From Datnioides undecimradiatus (taxonomy: Eukaryota > Chordata > Actinopteri > Lobotiformes > Datnioididae): 64,000 nt of DNA. The notes under the pieces were generated by a model. That model was not told the DNA's origin, made no database searches, and saw only the letters and a list, made by a program, of their open reading frames with translations. The stretch is from positions 4,015,192 to 4,079,191 of the forward strand of contig WARS01000014.1 in NCBI GenBank assembly GCA_008933995.1. Reading direction: 5' to 3'. Positions 25,030 to 40,984 of the stretch are shown in pieces (the stretch's first letter is position 1; each line of letters begins with the position of its first letter). The position numbers and the translations under genes were made by a program.

Positions 25030-28000
25030 GGTAACTTTAATTCAACATTGTGAGAGTCCAAAAGTTATCTTACAGCTCAATTTTCATCAAAAACAATAAC
25101 AATCTATACAGTAGAATTTTTTTCTTCCCTTATATCATAGAGCTGTTCAGTGTATTTGCAGTCAAAGACAAAACAGAGGAAAAAAATAGACACCAGCTAT
25201 TTGGTTTGCATCTTTTTTTTGTTGTTTGTTACCTAAATACAAAACTTTTTCACCCATTACCAATATTCATAATCAGGATGGAACTTTGCTTACAAAGAAG
25301 CCATTGTATGACAACAGACCTCTGTAGTTCATTTGAAACAGATATGGTGCGGCCCCTCCCGCCCCAGCCCAACCAGCACAGGCACACAAGTGCCTGAAAA
25401 ACACTCGTCTGTCAGCAGGCGCCTCTGTTAAAACGGCCCTTTCTACCCACTTAACAAAACCAGGCTCTAAAAAAGAAAAGCAGAGAGAAAAGCCCTATTC
25501 TCTGTCCAGCAACAGCTTGAAGACACACGGCAGACACAAAGAAAAGACTACAGAAATGGCTGAGGGGCCAAGGAGCTCCCTTTCATGCTTCCTCACTTGC
25601 TCTTGTTCTGTTTAGCTTGTAATGAAGCTGTATTGTCCAAAGGCCGATACAGGGAGAGAAGGACCGGGGGATCGACTGTCAGATACTGGAGTCAGACCTA
25701 CGGCTCCATGTGTGAGATTAAAATTGTGCTGTGACAGTGCTTGTCTTCCCTTTGTACTACAATTAACACAGCTCTGTGTTGCCATACTGATCCTGTGGTT
25801 AATGAGATATATTACCATCATGCGGTTGAAATTATTTCATTAATTGAAAAAAAAAAGCTACATGATCGCTACAAAAAAAAGACAAAGTGTTTCTATGAAC
25901 ACTAAAGTGCAATGAGCACAGCTGAGACAGGCCTCTCTCTCAGCGTCGACTGTCCTTCAAAGCGTGCCATTGCTGTAGCATTATAGTACATCGGGGTGTG
26001 TGTGATTGTTGAATTATGGCTCTTTGTATTCTAGTCTGGCTTCACCACCAAACAGAGTGGGTTTGTGCTTTGTCCCCAAGTTCCCATGAATTCCTCTGTG
26101 GCAATAGACAATTGTGGTGAGGGTAGAAAACTGTACACGTGATTGAATGAAGAATGGGTTTGCATTGTTAAGGCATCTAGACTGCTGGTAAAGATTACAG
26201 TGACAGAAAAAAAAATCAAGAGTATATAGATACAGTATGTAAGCAGGCATAAATAACAGAGGAAAAGAAAGAACAGAGAGGGGAAAAAAGAGAAACTCAA
26301 AGAAAGAAAAACACAGAGCAATTTCTTAGTTCTCTTGGTGTCCACGCACACACACACACACACAAAAGAAAGTGTCACTCAAGAGAAGAACCCATGCATA
26401 TTATCAGTTTAAGAACAGTATCAATCTGAAAGCCTCAAAGAGATCAAACAAAAAGATATAGATTTACAGTATATATTAATGTGTGTATATATTCTTAAAA
26501 AATCTACTTCAACCAAATACTCTGAATAAGATGCTACTTTTTTGCCATACAATAAACATTTTCATAAGGAAAAAAAACTGAATTTTTTTTTATTAACTTA
26601 CAAATAATACAAAAATAGACAATGGCATGTTTTTGAATCAACAACTGAAAGCATGGTATACCGAGGCAAAACGGTCAACATACAAAACGAAACAAAACGA
26701 AACAAAAAAAAGATTAAAAAAAAGTCACATTTAAATAGTGAGAGACAACAGTAAATAACGAAACAAAACACAGTGAAATATGTCCACTTACTGTATTAAA
26801 CTTACACAACACAACTAAACGAGGGTGAGAGGCAATGTACAAATACAAGGGATAAATACATTATTTATAGGATATTTTACAGGAATCCCCTTTTTGTATC
26901 CAAATCCATGTTTAGCAGATGAGATATTGACAACACACAGTAAATCTATCTTCTGTACTGAGAAGCTGCCTTAAGACATTTAATGTTTACATTTCAAACT
27001 ATAGCTATTGCAAAAAGAAAAGAACTGTCAAATGAAAAGTTCAACAATTTTTTTATATACAAAAATATATCACATATATCACGCATTTATTCTAATTTGA
27101 TATCTGCTAGACTTCTTCAGTACAGTGCTGGCTGGACGCACACATCCTCTGGCTTTTCAAGTCTTCACTAACATCTCAGACAAAATGACAATTTTGGCTA
27201 ACTCATCACCTTTTCTTCACATGACAAGCAGAAAAGCGTATTGCAAACAGCTCAATCCTCACAGTTTTATTAATATTCAAACAAACAAACAAACCCAAAG
27301 CAAAAACAAGAGGGAGAAAGAAAGGCATGTTTTCTGATGTTGAATTAGCATTGGGCGATTTTGTTATACCACTTTTAGATTTATGGGATAATTAGCAGCA
27401 AAACTGAGGGTTGATTTTGTTCTTTTCTGTATTTTTCTTTGTTTTTTTTGCGTCGCTGACCTTCGCTCCATTTGGCCAGTGTGTTGTTCATGTGGTTATA
27501 GCAAGCAGGCTGAGCAAGGGAAAGCATCTTCTATTGTGACAGAGGTTACGTAAACTTCATGGCCAAACCAACACTTCACTGTTGTTTGTGCGAGTTATGG
27601 TTTGCGAGACGGCGTGGGGCCTCCAGTAATCAAACCCAAACCTTACAGGCATAAACATAAAGATAAATAAATGCTCTTTTCATGAGGTCAGTGTCACACT
27701 GTGGGTAAACTATCAGTCTCTATACACTCCATCCAACGCGGTGTCAGAGAAGCTACACTAATTCAACCAAGAGGGAAATAACATCGAAAAGGTTCGTATT
27801 GTCCCCTTTTTCCTCCTCCCCTATCCCTTCAGATGAAATCCCAATGGAAAGGCCTGAGTTTAACAGAGTCCTGCTTCTTATCTTGACTTTCCTCAGTTCA
27901 GCTCTGGAGCATAACAGAGACTCGCCAGACTCTGCTACTGTGTCTTTTCCTCTCAACATTCCCAAATCTCCAGCTATCCCAGATCCTCTACATGGGTGGA

Positions 28001-28064
28001 ACAATCATCCCGGGAATCGCTGCTTTGTGGGAAAAGAGGGGGAGGAAGATGGTGGAGGAGGGGG

Positions 28065-28105
<41 letters not shown>

Positions 28106-29233
28106 GTCAGTCATGTGATTGCTGGGTTTCATCTGTCATCACAACAGTCACATAACAGAAATGTGCTCCAGCATCTGGCGAACAAAGACGACTCTCCCTC
28201 ATTATCTCTTCATTCCGTGGCCCCCAAAATCAAAACATTTTTCTCCGCTGCGCCGCTAACTTGGCGCACACCGACAACATCATTCAACTTTTCGCAGGCG
28301 TTCTGAAAAGCTTCATGCAAGAGCTGCCACTGTTAATTGTTAGCAGTTACATTGTGTGAGCCCATTGTGCATCATGGAGCATAATTCAAACATGAGAGAG
28401 AGCGAGGGAGAGAGACGCGGTGACGTGGGATGACAGAGGTGATGAAATTACGCTCAACACTCGAACATGGAAATGGAATCCATGAGCCTTTCATTGGAAG
28501 CTTTATTCACATTTTTATCTTCTTATATCATGCTCTGCCTTCCACTAGCTCCTACATCTTCACCTCCTCACTCCCGCACCCCCCTAACCCCTCCCCCACT
28601 TTTAACACAGAAGCCATCACGGGGAGGAATTTTTCATATAACATATTGGCTCCCCATTGATTCCCCTCTCTCTTCAATTCACTAATTCCCTGGTTATTTC
28701 CTAAGTGTCTCCGGCTCTGTGTGTGTGTGTGTGTGTCAGGGTTTGTGCGCACGCGTGTGTGTCAGTGTGATCAGCGCACAGTGGCCAATGGCCTTTGGGT
28801 CACCATGGTCAGCGCTCATCAACGCCGACAGAGGAAGTGAGGAAGTGCTTAGCTTGGGGCTCTGATAAAGATTCCCATCCATCATTTCTCTCTCTCAGGA
28901 TCTCAACACCATACAACATCCTGCCTAGACCAACAGCATTCGATGGAAATGGGAGAACAGAATGACCCGTGGTGGCATAACAACCCCCCCTCAACCGCCC
29001 CCCTTACAGAGACACCCACTGGAGCAGAGGCAGGAAGCAGGAAGTGAAAACAGGAAATGGAACACATGTGGCATGGTGTGCTGTCTCTCTGACAAGTCAA
29101 GAGTGACAAATAAAAACAGAGAGGAGAAGGAAGGGTAGGGCAGGATGAGCTGGTGGTGCAAATGAGCGGTGTGGGACAGTGTGGCATGGAAAAAAACAGA
29201 GAAAGAGAAAATGAAAGAGCGGCATAACATACT
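25030..29233 (-). other. ebf1: Probable ebf1 3' UTR and polyadenylation region
   Basis: The sequence following the ebf1 stop codon (minus-strand sense) is AT-rich and contains no further exon that I can recognise. Possible polyadenylation hexamers, read on the minus strand, include AATAAA at 27085-27090 and 26589-26594 and ATTAAA near 25036-25041. As I recall, mammalian EBF1 mRNAs carry a 3' UTR of several kilobases, so an end near 25.0-26.6 kb would be of the expected size. The exact 3' end is not determined. It includes a (GA)n tract at about 28068-28106 and a GT tract near 28717-28737. Confidence 0.45.
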
Positions 29234-29301
29234 TCAGGAGAAGGCCAGGCCCTGCAGAGCGTTGGCTGATGAGTACTTGCTAGAGTCCACAAAAGACTGA
29301 T
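29234..29301 (-). CDS. ebf1: ebf1 terminal coding exon (EBF2-like tail)
   Basis: Following a pyrimidine-rich tract ending in gtgtag, the exon completes a GAT codon begun in the previous exon. It reads DQSFVDSSKYSS then ANALQGLAFS and a TGA stop at 29234-29236. The tail closely resembles the end of EBF2 (DQSFEDSDKF ... GLQGLAYS), whereas the usual human EBF1 protein ends AISGMIVPPM. The phase fits the upstream donor exactly, so I take this as a genuine last exon. An alternative exon encoding the VPPM-type end was looked for by eye between 25 and 30.06 kb and not found; it may have been missed. Confidence 0.82.
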
Positions 29302-30061
29302 CTACACCGAGGAAGGAGAGTGGGGGGGTTCAAGGAGGGTAAAGAAAGGAAAAACAGGGAGTGAAGGAGAGGAACAAAAGGAAAACCAGGGGAAGAAGTG
29401 GGAGTAAAAGTGAGAAATTGTTATCATAAGGAGGTGAAGAAGAGCAGGATTAAAGCTTGATGAAGAGGTATCGACAGGAGCGTTATTATCTCCGCCTGGC
29501 GTTCGCCTGGAGGGGATCGTGCGCTGGTTCATGTGTCCGTGTATCCGTCTGCAGCTTATCTGACATACTGCCCGACCCATCGGCTTCATATTTTTTTGTG
29601 CACATGAACGACTGAATGCTATGGCACAGTTGTGGTGATTTACAGCGCTTTAAAAAACGATTCGACCGACTGCTCTGCTTTATTTCGCCACTCTGACTCA
29701 CCAGACCTCTTAACTGGCCATCAGGGCCGCAGGTGATCAACATCTGCTTCAGTCTGGAACTTGTTTCTGCAAAGGGCAACGTATTCATGGTGGTTATGTT
29801 AGTGTTGGCAGGTTCCTATGTTGGCTTTTTCACTTCATAATACAATCTGGTCTGTATGGACGTTGTGTTTGAGTTTTGTCTCCACACAGCCTGTCACACA
29901 GCCTGCTCTGCACTGTCTGTTTTCAATCCATATGCCCCCAGACACGCCTGGCGGAGATCTGCCCACTTCTAGTCTTAAAAGTATTTTTTCTCTGTTAACA
30001 CACAGTAGCTCCACAGTCATTAGATACCATGCAAATAAATGTTACCTATTTAGCAGCTCAC
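29302..30061 (-). other. ebf1: ebf1 intron before the terminal exon
   Basis: A 760-base intron with GT/AG ends. A perfect octamer (ATGCAAAT on plus) lies at 30029-30036, about 26 bases inside the donor. No additional exon was recognised. Confidence 0.8.
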
Positions 30062-30259
30062 CTTGCAGGCTGTTAGCGTTAGCGCTGGTGCACGTGGGCG
30101 GCGGGGAGTTCTGAGGTCGCACGACAGGAGCAAAGGCGCTCTTCTGCTTGACGGCAGCAGACACCATGTTGGCTGGAGAGAAGGAGAAGATGCCGGAGGA
30201 GCTGCTGCAGTTGGAGGGGAGGCTCGTCGACGAGGCCATGGTGGGGCTTGACGGGACGA
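30062..30259 (-). CDS. ebf1: ebf1 exon, C-terminal transactivation region
   Basis: The 198-base exon follows a ctctctcag acceptor and ends CAA G|gtgagc. It encodes [46 protein letters not shown] and [19 protein letters not shown], a Ser/Pro-rich segment diagnostic for EBF1 over EBF3 and EBF2. It carries one extra alanine (VSAAVKQ) relative to the VSAVKQ that I recall for other EBF proteins. The split codons at both ends (ATC Ile, GAT Asp) fit the neighbours. Confidence 0.95.
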
Positions 30260-32006
30260 CTGAGAGAAGAGAGACAGGTAGGAAAGGGGGAGGTTGGGGG
30301 AGGTAATAGGGAACATGTCAGGGAAGGATGACAGGGAGGAAAGATGAAGACGGAAAGGGGAGAGATGAGGTTAGAGAGAGGGCCGAGGGCAGAGGACGGG
30401 CAGACGGGACGAGCAGAAAGGGACTGGTCAATGGAGGAGGGATAATATTTTGGACTCAGATCAACTGGCTCAGGCTTTTTATGTTAAGCAATCACCTGGC
30501 AATTAGATATTCCATAGCTAAGACAAAAATGTGTTTAGTTGGAAACTTGCACCAAAAACAGCCCAAAGCATATTTTTCTCTCTGATCAGTCTGTTTTGAT
30601 GACTCATGCTGTTGCTCTGGGGGACCAGCGGCTTGATAAACAACTCCTCGCTAACTCGGTGTGCAACTTACAAACAGGGCTGTCCCAGGTTACCTTTGAT
30701 TTTAGTAAAATAACACATGTGCTGATAATATTTGCTTGACAATAATGACAGAGTCCTTGTGTGCATTTATTGCCATCTCAAACATGGTTGTTGGTCATGT
30801 GACCAGGCTTCTACTCAATGTCATGAACTAAAGCTTAAAGGTTGTGGAAAATCACCTCCTGGCTAATAAACAAGGATCATTTCTACATTTTAGATTATCT
30901 TGGTATCAGTCCACTGTGAAGATGGCTCGCTGTTGGTCCATGGCCCAGAGGTTCAACTCCACTGATCAACACGAATCCACTGGTGTGAACTGATTTCTCA
31001 GAGACATTCTGCTGTTGCTGATGCAGTTAAATGTTGGTGTGTCTGGGACTTAAGGCTTTTAATTTGTGAAATCGTAAGCCTTTGGTTCCCATCGTCACTA
31101 AAGCTCTAGAGCAGTTTGGTCACACATAAGACAGCAAGCAATGTTGTCAAGCTTGACATATTTTGAATCAGAGGGCTTTATACGAGATCACTACTAGCTG
31201 GACAAGTTGCCACCTGCTGTAAGTCACAGTTGTGAGACTTATCCACAGGCAAAAATGACCAAATGCTGTCTCCCTCTGACATCATCCCATCCATCCACTT
31301 CTCCCGGGTTTCTCTTTTGTCTGCTAATACACTAAGAGCATTTTCCCCCTCAGTGATTTTACAATCAACCAAGTCGTATTTCACCTGCCCTCTGATATCT
31401 GCTTCTGCCTTTATTGTTGTTATTATCCAACACTTAGCTTTTATGGCTCTTCCTGACAAATCCTTGCAATAAAGTCATAATCCATTTATGAAGGGGCCTA
31501 ACTAATCAATTAATGAAAATTGGACCTACAAAGGCAGGCCGAGGGGCCATTGATTGAAAGTGTCTGTGTGGGGCCGATGAGCCTGTTAAAATACTTGTTA
31601 ACACCCAGGAATCAAAGCGCTGAAATGGAATTGCTTCTCTAGCAATTAGTTTATTGATTTAATCAAGGGTCTTTCATGTAGAGGGTGAATGTGTGTGTGT
31701 GTGTGAGCTGAGCTGGTGGGGTGTGTGTGTGTGTGTGTGTCAGGGGGGTGCTAGGTGATCTGCTCCCCTGGCCAATAAAGTGGAGATTTGCGTTTGACTC
31801 TGTTCTTAAAGAAACAGATGAGCCAGCTGAACTGCACTACTTTCCCCTCGTGTGTCACTTCTTGTTTCCACCTCCTGTTTTCACTACCTGTCAAACACCT
31901 ATTCTTTCATGTTCAAAAGGTTCTGAGTCAACCTTTTCGCTGTGCGTGCCTCGATTTTGTCATCCCCCTCTTCGTTTCAGAGCTAGGATGTGGTGTGTTT
32001 ACTCAC
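30260..32006 (-). other. ebf1: ebf1 intron
   Basis: A 1,747-base intron. It contains GT microsatellites near 31691-31706 and 31721-31740 and an otherwise unremarkable mid-complexity sequence; no exon was recognised. Confidence 0.8.
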
Positions 32007-32186
32007 TAGCATAGGGTGAGTTGCCTGCAGATCCATTGAGGAAGTTGGGCGAGGTGCCCAAGGTTGCCATGCCAGAGTTAGCGTAGCCATTCATGCTAGT
32101 GGAGACAGAGCTGTAGCTACTCTGCTGGGGAGTGGAGCTGGGGACATAACCATGAGGGGACACACTGCTTGTACTCCTACTGAAAC
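32007..32186 (-). CDS. ebf1: ebf1 exon, Ser/Thr-rich transactivation segment
   Basis: The 180-base exon runs from acceptor ccatag to donor A|gtgagt. It encodes [40 protein letters not shown] and [19 protein letters not shown]. This aligns end to end with human EBF1 [20 protein letters not shown] and onward, without net length change. The segment is low in charge and rich in Ser, Thr and Tyr, as expected of the EBF activation region. Substitutions are more frequent here than in the DNA-binding or TIG exons. Confidence 0.95.
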
Positions 32187-33398
32187 CTATGGACAGGGAA
32201 AGAGAGGGAGACGGACGGAGAATAGGTGTTAGGGTTATAGCAGATGGCAGACAAAACCAAACGAGAAAGCCTACATGCAACGCTGCCAAATAGGCTTTTC
32301 CCTGCGCGGCTAATGGACACGGCAATAAAAGCCAAAAGAAATCTTCGAAAAATCTTAGACAGCATATGGCAGAGCGAGAAAGCAATGAACGGAGCAGGAG
32401 GAAGAGTGATATGAGAGAGAACTAGCAGCAATCCAACCACTGGAACAAGAGGCCTTTAACCTTACTGGCTCCGCTCCAAAATTAGATATATTGATAAGGC
32501 AATTAACACTAAAAGGCATCTGCAGCTCATCCTGTAATTTATAAAGAATGAAGCCAGTATTTCTGACAGGACCCCTTTCTCCTCTGTGCTTTACAGTGGC
32601 AGCGAACAGAAAGAGGACAAGATGGAAAGAAGACTATAAATATACATCTCAGGTCCAACGCGCTGACACTAGAGGAAAAAAAAAGAAGAAGCTGGAATTG
32701 AACATGTGCAACAAGGGCTGCGCTTCTCTGCTGTTAGTCGATAATTAGGTACCGCCAATTCCCCATCCTCATCTGTTCTGAGCTGGACGTCTAGTAGAAG
32801 GATAATATCTGTTGTTTTCTTCCCATCTGAACATGTTTCCAGATGAAGATGAGGAATTAAGGAAGAGGCGAGGAAGCTCATTGGAAGTATTGAGACATAT
32901 CTAGAGGCTGGTCCATCCACTCTCCTCTCCTTCCCCTGATACATGTGATGAATCACCACTGACTGCACCCACATCTCTCTCTGTCAGACAGGGGCCGACC
33001 CCAGTCTAATATACACACCCCTAGGACCCACTCATATTTCTCCATCGTACTCCATCCGTGGCTCTCTTTTTCTCCATTCTTCACTCTCTTCCCTTCGTTC
33101 TTCCCTCGTCTCAAGTTTTCCCCGTTTCTTGTTGCCGCCTTCCCCCCTCCTGCTTTCCTCCTCCTCCTCCTCCTCCTGTCCTCCTTTTTCAGAAACTTCC
33201 TTATTTTCTCCTTGCTCTTAAATCACCCTCTCTGAATTTCCCACGTGAAAAATAAAATGTGCCTATCACACTACTCATATTTACTACCCAGTCCGTTTTT
33301 CAGAAAGATCAAAAAAAAGGAAACAAAACAAAAAATGAAGGACTCCCCGCCACATTTCCCATGATTATAAACTTTAATTGTTTCCTGAGTTTGCTCAC
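32187..33398 (-). other. ebf1: ebf1 intron
   Basis: A 1,212-base intron containing a (TCC)n run at 33157-33177 within a pyrimidine-rich stretch on the plus strand. No exon was recognised. Confidence 0.8.
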
Positions 33399-33561
33399 CC
33401 TGATTGGCTGTTTGTGCCACCTCTGACCCAGTGAAGGAGTTTACAGCCATCATGCCAGCATGGACGGAGCCGCTGCCAAGACTGGCTAGCTGGTTGTGCC
33501 CTCGTGGCACTGTTGTGTAGAGGGCCTCTGCGATATCCGCCGCTCGTTTAAGAATCATCTC
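33399..33561 (-). CDS. ebf1: ebf1 exon, HLH helix 2B and start of C-terminal region
   Basis: The 163-base exon follows ttgtcag and ends CAG G|gtgagc. It encodes [36 protein letters not shown] and [18 protein letters not shown]. The first 15 residues are the second copy of HLH helix 2 and closely repeat the preceding exon. After NSFTG the protein lacks a few residues relative to the human form that I recall (NSFSGQLAVNVSEASQATNQ), giving a shorter linker. The phase fits both neighbours. Confidence 0.95.
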
Positions 33562-34173
33562 CTGACAATGAGGAAGGAAAAAAGAGCTGTGGTCAGCAAG
33601 AGAGAGAGAAAGAGAGGCAGGAGAAGAGAGAGCAGAAGAAGAGAAAACATGCCCTTGATGCAGGCTTTATGGTCTCACAAGAATGCTAGATCTCCACTTG
33701 AGATACTCTGTATGTAAACCTAGTAGGCTGAGTGGTTTTTATCAGTGGTCACTGGGAGTGGTGGGATTGGTTCCAGTAAATGGAGGAAAGCCTCATTAAC
33801 AGACTCATCAAATCTTTAGCCTGCCTCTTCCTCTCTTCCTCTCTTCCTCCCTGCTTCATGTTTCCACTCTCTTCTCCTCCTCCTCAGCCTCTGTGCTTAT
33901 CCTGTTCTCCTCTCCTCCCCTTACATTTAGTTTCCATTGTGCTTCTCCTCCTTTCCCCCTCAACATATGAGCTGATAAAAGCACCAACTCATTCCCGCGT
34001 GTGCGTTTCCAGGTCCCAGATCTTGCCTGAACGCAGCAGGGTGCTGCGAGTCCAGCGCAGACGCTGGCTTTGATGCTGCCGGTGGTCCGAACCGCTAACA
34101 TAATTTCATCTAAGGAAAGATATTGATTGTTTGTGTACGTGCTTTTTTTTTTTTTCTTCGTGTGAGTGTTTAC
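33562..34173 (-). other. ebf1: ebf1 intron between the two helix-2 exons
   Basis: A 612-base intron separating the tandem helix-2 exons. The plus strand is pyrimidine-rich at about 33820-33960 and has a T run at 34143-34155. Confidence 0.85.
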
Positions 34174-34239
34174 CTGGTTATTGTGAGGCATCCCGTACAA
34201 AGCCTCTACCAGGTCTGCTGCTCTCTTTAAGATCACCTC
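34174..34239 (-). CDS. ebf1: ebf1 exon, HLH helix 2A
   Basis: A 66-base, phase-0 exon of exactly 22 codons, EVILKRAADLVEALYGMPHN then NQ, between acceptor tgattgtag and donor gtaaac. Human EBF1 has ILKRAADLVEALYGMPHNNQ at this place. Because both ends are in phase 0, the exon could be skipped or duplicated without a frame change, consistent with the origin of helix 2A/2B by exon duplication in vertebrates. Confidence 0.96.
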
Positions 34240-37719
<3,480 letters not shown>

Positions 37720-37984
37720 TTAATGCTTGATTTTCAATAATGAAAACACCTACTGTTCAACAGCAACTGAGAGACACAGCGGCAGAAACGAGTGATTCTC
37801 TCCTACGGTAGAAATGACTGAATTAAGCATGGTTTTACATGAATATTTCAACATTAAACTAAACACGCTGAAAATGTGGGTGTTCTCTATTAAGTCTGGT
37901 GTGTGTCTTTGTTTGCCTGTGATGTAATGAATCTCTCTCTGTCGCCTGCTTTGGTGGTTAATAAAAAGACTGTCAGGAATCAGG

Positions 37985-37988
<4 letters not shown>

Positions 37989-38019
<31 letters not shown>

Positions 38020-38046
38020 TGTGATGCATATGTGTATGCGTGTGTG

Positions 38047-38092
<46 letters not shown>

Positions 38093-38262
38093 CATGCGTG
38101 TGTGTGTGTCCTGTGGTCTTGCGTTGATCAGCGACTAATATAAGCAATTACAGAGCCTGGTTCCAATATAACAAAGGCTTGATCGCTCCGGGGAACAAGC
38201 TAAACACACACACACACACACACAGACGGTCGCACACACATGCACACACAAACACACACACA
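37989..38262. repeat. Facing (GT)n and (CA)n microsatellites
   Basis: An interrupted GT tract (37989-38109) is followed about 90 bases later by an interrupted CA tract (38203-38262). The two are mutually complementary, so ebf1 pre-mRNA could fold into a long imperfect hairpin here. Confidence 0.9.
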
Positions 38263-40635
38263 GAGTCAGATCATCCAGGCAGCGGGGAGAAAGCACTCTC
38301 TCGGCATGCTGTGGTCGTGCTACGGTAATTGAATATGAGAAGATTTACCATGAATATTTAAACATTAGAATAAATACAATGAAGATCTGAGGCTTATAGT
38401 ACAAACACTTCAGAGGAGGATTGTTGGATAAGTGCTCTCTCCACATAATTCATTCCTAATGTACTCTCTCTCTCTCCCCTCTCTGTCTTTTACCCTCCTC
38501 CTCCCCCCTGTGGGTCTTTGTGGGTTGCCTGGGGAGTCACTGCACATACATGGATAACAGTCTTGAATACTCTTCTGGGCTGCAGCCTATACGATGCTGC
38601 TTCTGTTCAGAGTTTGTGGCTGTGCATGTGGCTTGAACATGTGTGCATTTGGACGTGTATGTGTGGAAGAAGTGAAAGAGATGGCGCCATTATGCGTGAG
38701 GATCGCCTGTATGTGTCTGTGCCGTCCGTCTGTTTCCCCTGTGGGTCGCAGCTTGGACGTTTCCTGAGGGCTGATGCCCTGCTCGCCTCACATCTGAGCA
38801 GCCAGGCTGACTAGGCGGCCCCCAGAAAAAAGGCCCCTAGAGGCTATGAGTACAAGCTGTCCTGCTGGACCTCTAGTGACTTCACCAGGGCTCCTCCTGA
38901 GCCACTCGCTCAGACACACAAACCAAAAGAGAGCAAAGGAGCGAGGATCGGCGATGCTCTGTTTTGGCAACACAAACGTATTTGGACAGCTCTCCCAGTG
39001 GACCGTTCCAGTAATCCATAAGAGTGAAAGAAAGGAAAGGTGAATGGCTCGAAGCAAAGACACTACAGAGGGGGAAAAAAAGTAGGAGCAGAGACGCCAG
39101 AGGCAGGCTCAACTTCTGAAGAATGACACACATTACAGGCCAGCTGGTCCACTGATAAAATAAGCCAAAACAATGAGATGATCACATGCAACAAATAAAG
39201 TATGAATTATTTCTGAGGACAAATATTTGACATTACTTCCCTATTCTCTGATCTCTCTAAAGCCTTAAGGAGGATTTGCCCTGGATTAGGCCTCCAGTCT
39301 GAGGAGGGGATTGTTCCGACAACATCCTCTCTTTCGTCTCAAAGGCTTTTGTTTTCATGATGAATTTTTTATCAGTTCTCCACAATGTGCCAAATGAGCC
39401 TCGAGTGAACAATAGCATAAAAACCCCAAGACATACAGAGATACCCCCTATTACAAATAAAGAGACAATTTTGGTAATTGAGAGAGGAAGTGATATTGTC
39501 TCAGCTCGCTTTCAAGGACCATAAACCAGACAAGCAGTATGTGGGGGACAACGCGCACCACTAACTACCTGGCTGCGTCTCTTTGGGGATTATTTTGGTG
39601 TTTTATGCTCGTATATCTATGCTCAATATCTCACATTTCACAACAGGAATTAGTACGAGACGAAGAAGAAGAAGAAGAAGAAAAAAAAACTCTCCTGCCT
39701 CGAAAGAGGAGTGGTGTGCCGGTACACTCCAGGATTCAAAGCACACTCTCCTATACAGGTATATTTATAATCCTTAGCTGTCGCTCTCCAGAAGAGCAAA
39801 TCAAAGCCAGTAAAACATAACTGCCATAAATAAATGAATAGATGAGCAACAGCCCTGGACTGGAGGGATTCACCTAGCAATCACCCACATCAGATCAGAT
39901 CAATGCTCATGGAAATTTCATGAAGCCTAGAATCCACACCGCTTCATATTTCACTATAATAACCCACAGAGCCGCAGGGGGAGTGTGTATGAAGGGGTGA
40001 GGGGGTAGGAGAAGGAGGAGAAGAGGCTAGGGGTGGAGGGGTGCTGGAGGTATGAGCTTTGGGGGAGGAATAAAAAGGGGAGGGTTGGATGTTTGGGGTG
40101 CAGAGAGTAGGTGGGGGGGTGAGGGATAATTGAGAGGTCAGTATGGTGGAGTCGTCCTGGAAACAGAAGAGAAGAGGGGGAGTGATGGAAGGGGAGGGGA
40201 AACTATAGTAAGTGTCCAGTAGCCCCGTCTCCTTCAACTCCTGTGTCACAACACAGTGTGTGTATGGAGGGAGGGCAGCGAGCAGGCAGTGTACTTGCAG
40301 GGTTAGGTAATTGGCTCTGAGGCTTGATGTTAACACCTTAACAGGCCCTCAGACAGTAGGTAAGGAGCTGATCATATCACAAACCTCTGTTTCTCTCCCT
40401 TTCTCACTCCATACTCTTCGTCTCCCCTCTCCCTCCCCACATCCCTCTCCCCCTCCCTCCCCCTCTTTCCCTCCCCTCTGCAGTCTCCAGTGCTCAGGTG
40501 TGATCTCATAAGCGCTGCCTGGCGATCGATGCCGCCAGTGGCAGGGGGTTCAATAGCCCTGAATTACGGCTTCATTTCTCCCCCCCTCACACAGATGAGA
40601 GCTGCCCCCCCCCCCATCACCACACAAACACACAC

Positions 40636-40638
<3 letters not shown>

Positions 40639-40682
<44 letters not shown>
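40639..40682. repeat. (CA)n microsatellite
   Basis: A pure CA run of about 22 units, preceded by a C run near 40606-40615. Confidence 0.95.
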
Positions 40683-40683
<1 letters not shown>

Positions 40684-40984
40684 CACCCCCACTGACTACT
40701 CACAATCCAGATCAATACCTTACAATCTAATTTTTATCCATTTTTCCATAAACCCCGAGATTGCGTTTATTTGCAGAATCCGACAAGCTAAATAAAGCAT
40801 CGCTTGAACATGTCAGGGAGACTAATGCATGGCTGGAAATTCATACACAGAAAACAGATGAGTAGAGCTTTTTGCTCCTAAAGGAAGGGAGAGGCTAAGG
40901 CTGAGGCTGAGAGAGGAGGAGAGGATGGGGGGGTGGGGAGAAGAGGTGGGGGACGCTAAGAGATTCTACAAATCAATGGAGGTG

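Noticed and set aside
25000-30060. Search for the alternative VPPM-type EBF1 last exon
   Set aside because: No reverse-strand sequence encoding an ISGMIVPPM-like end was seen by eye, so it is not annotated.
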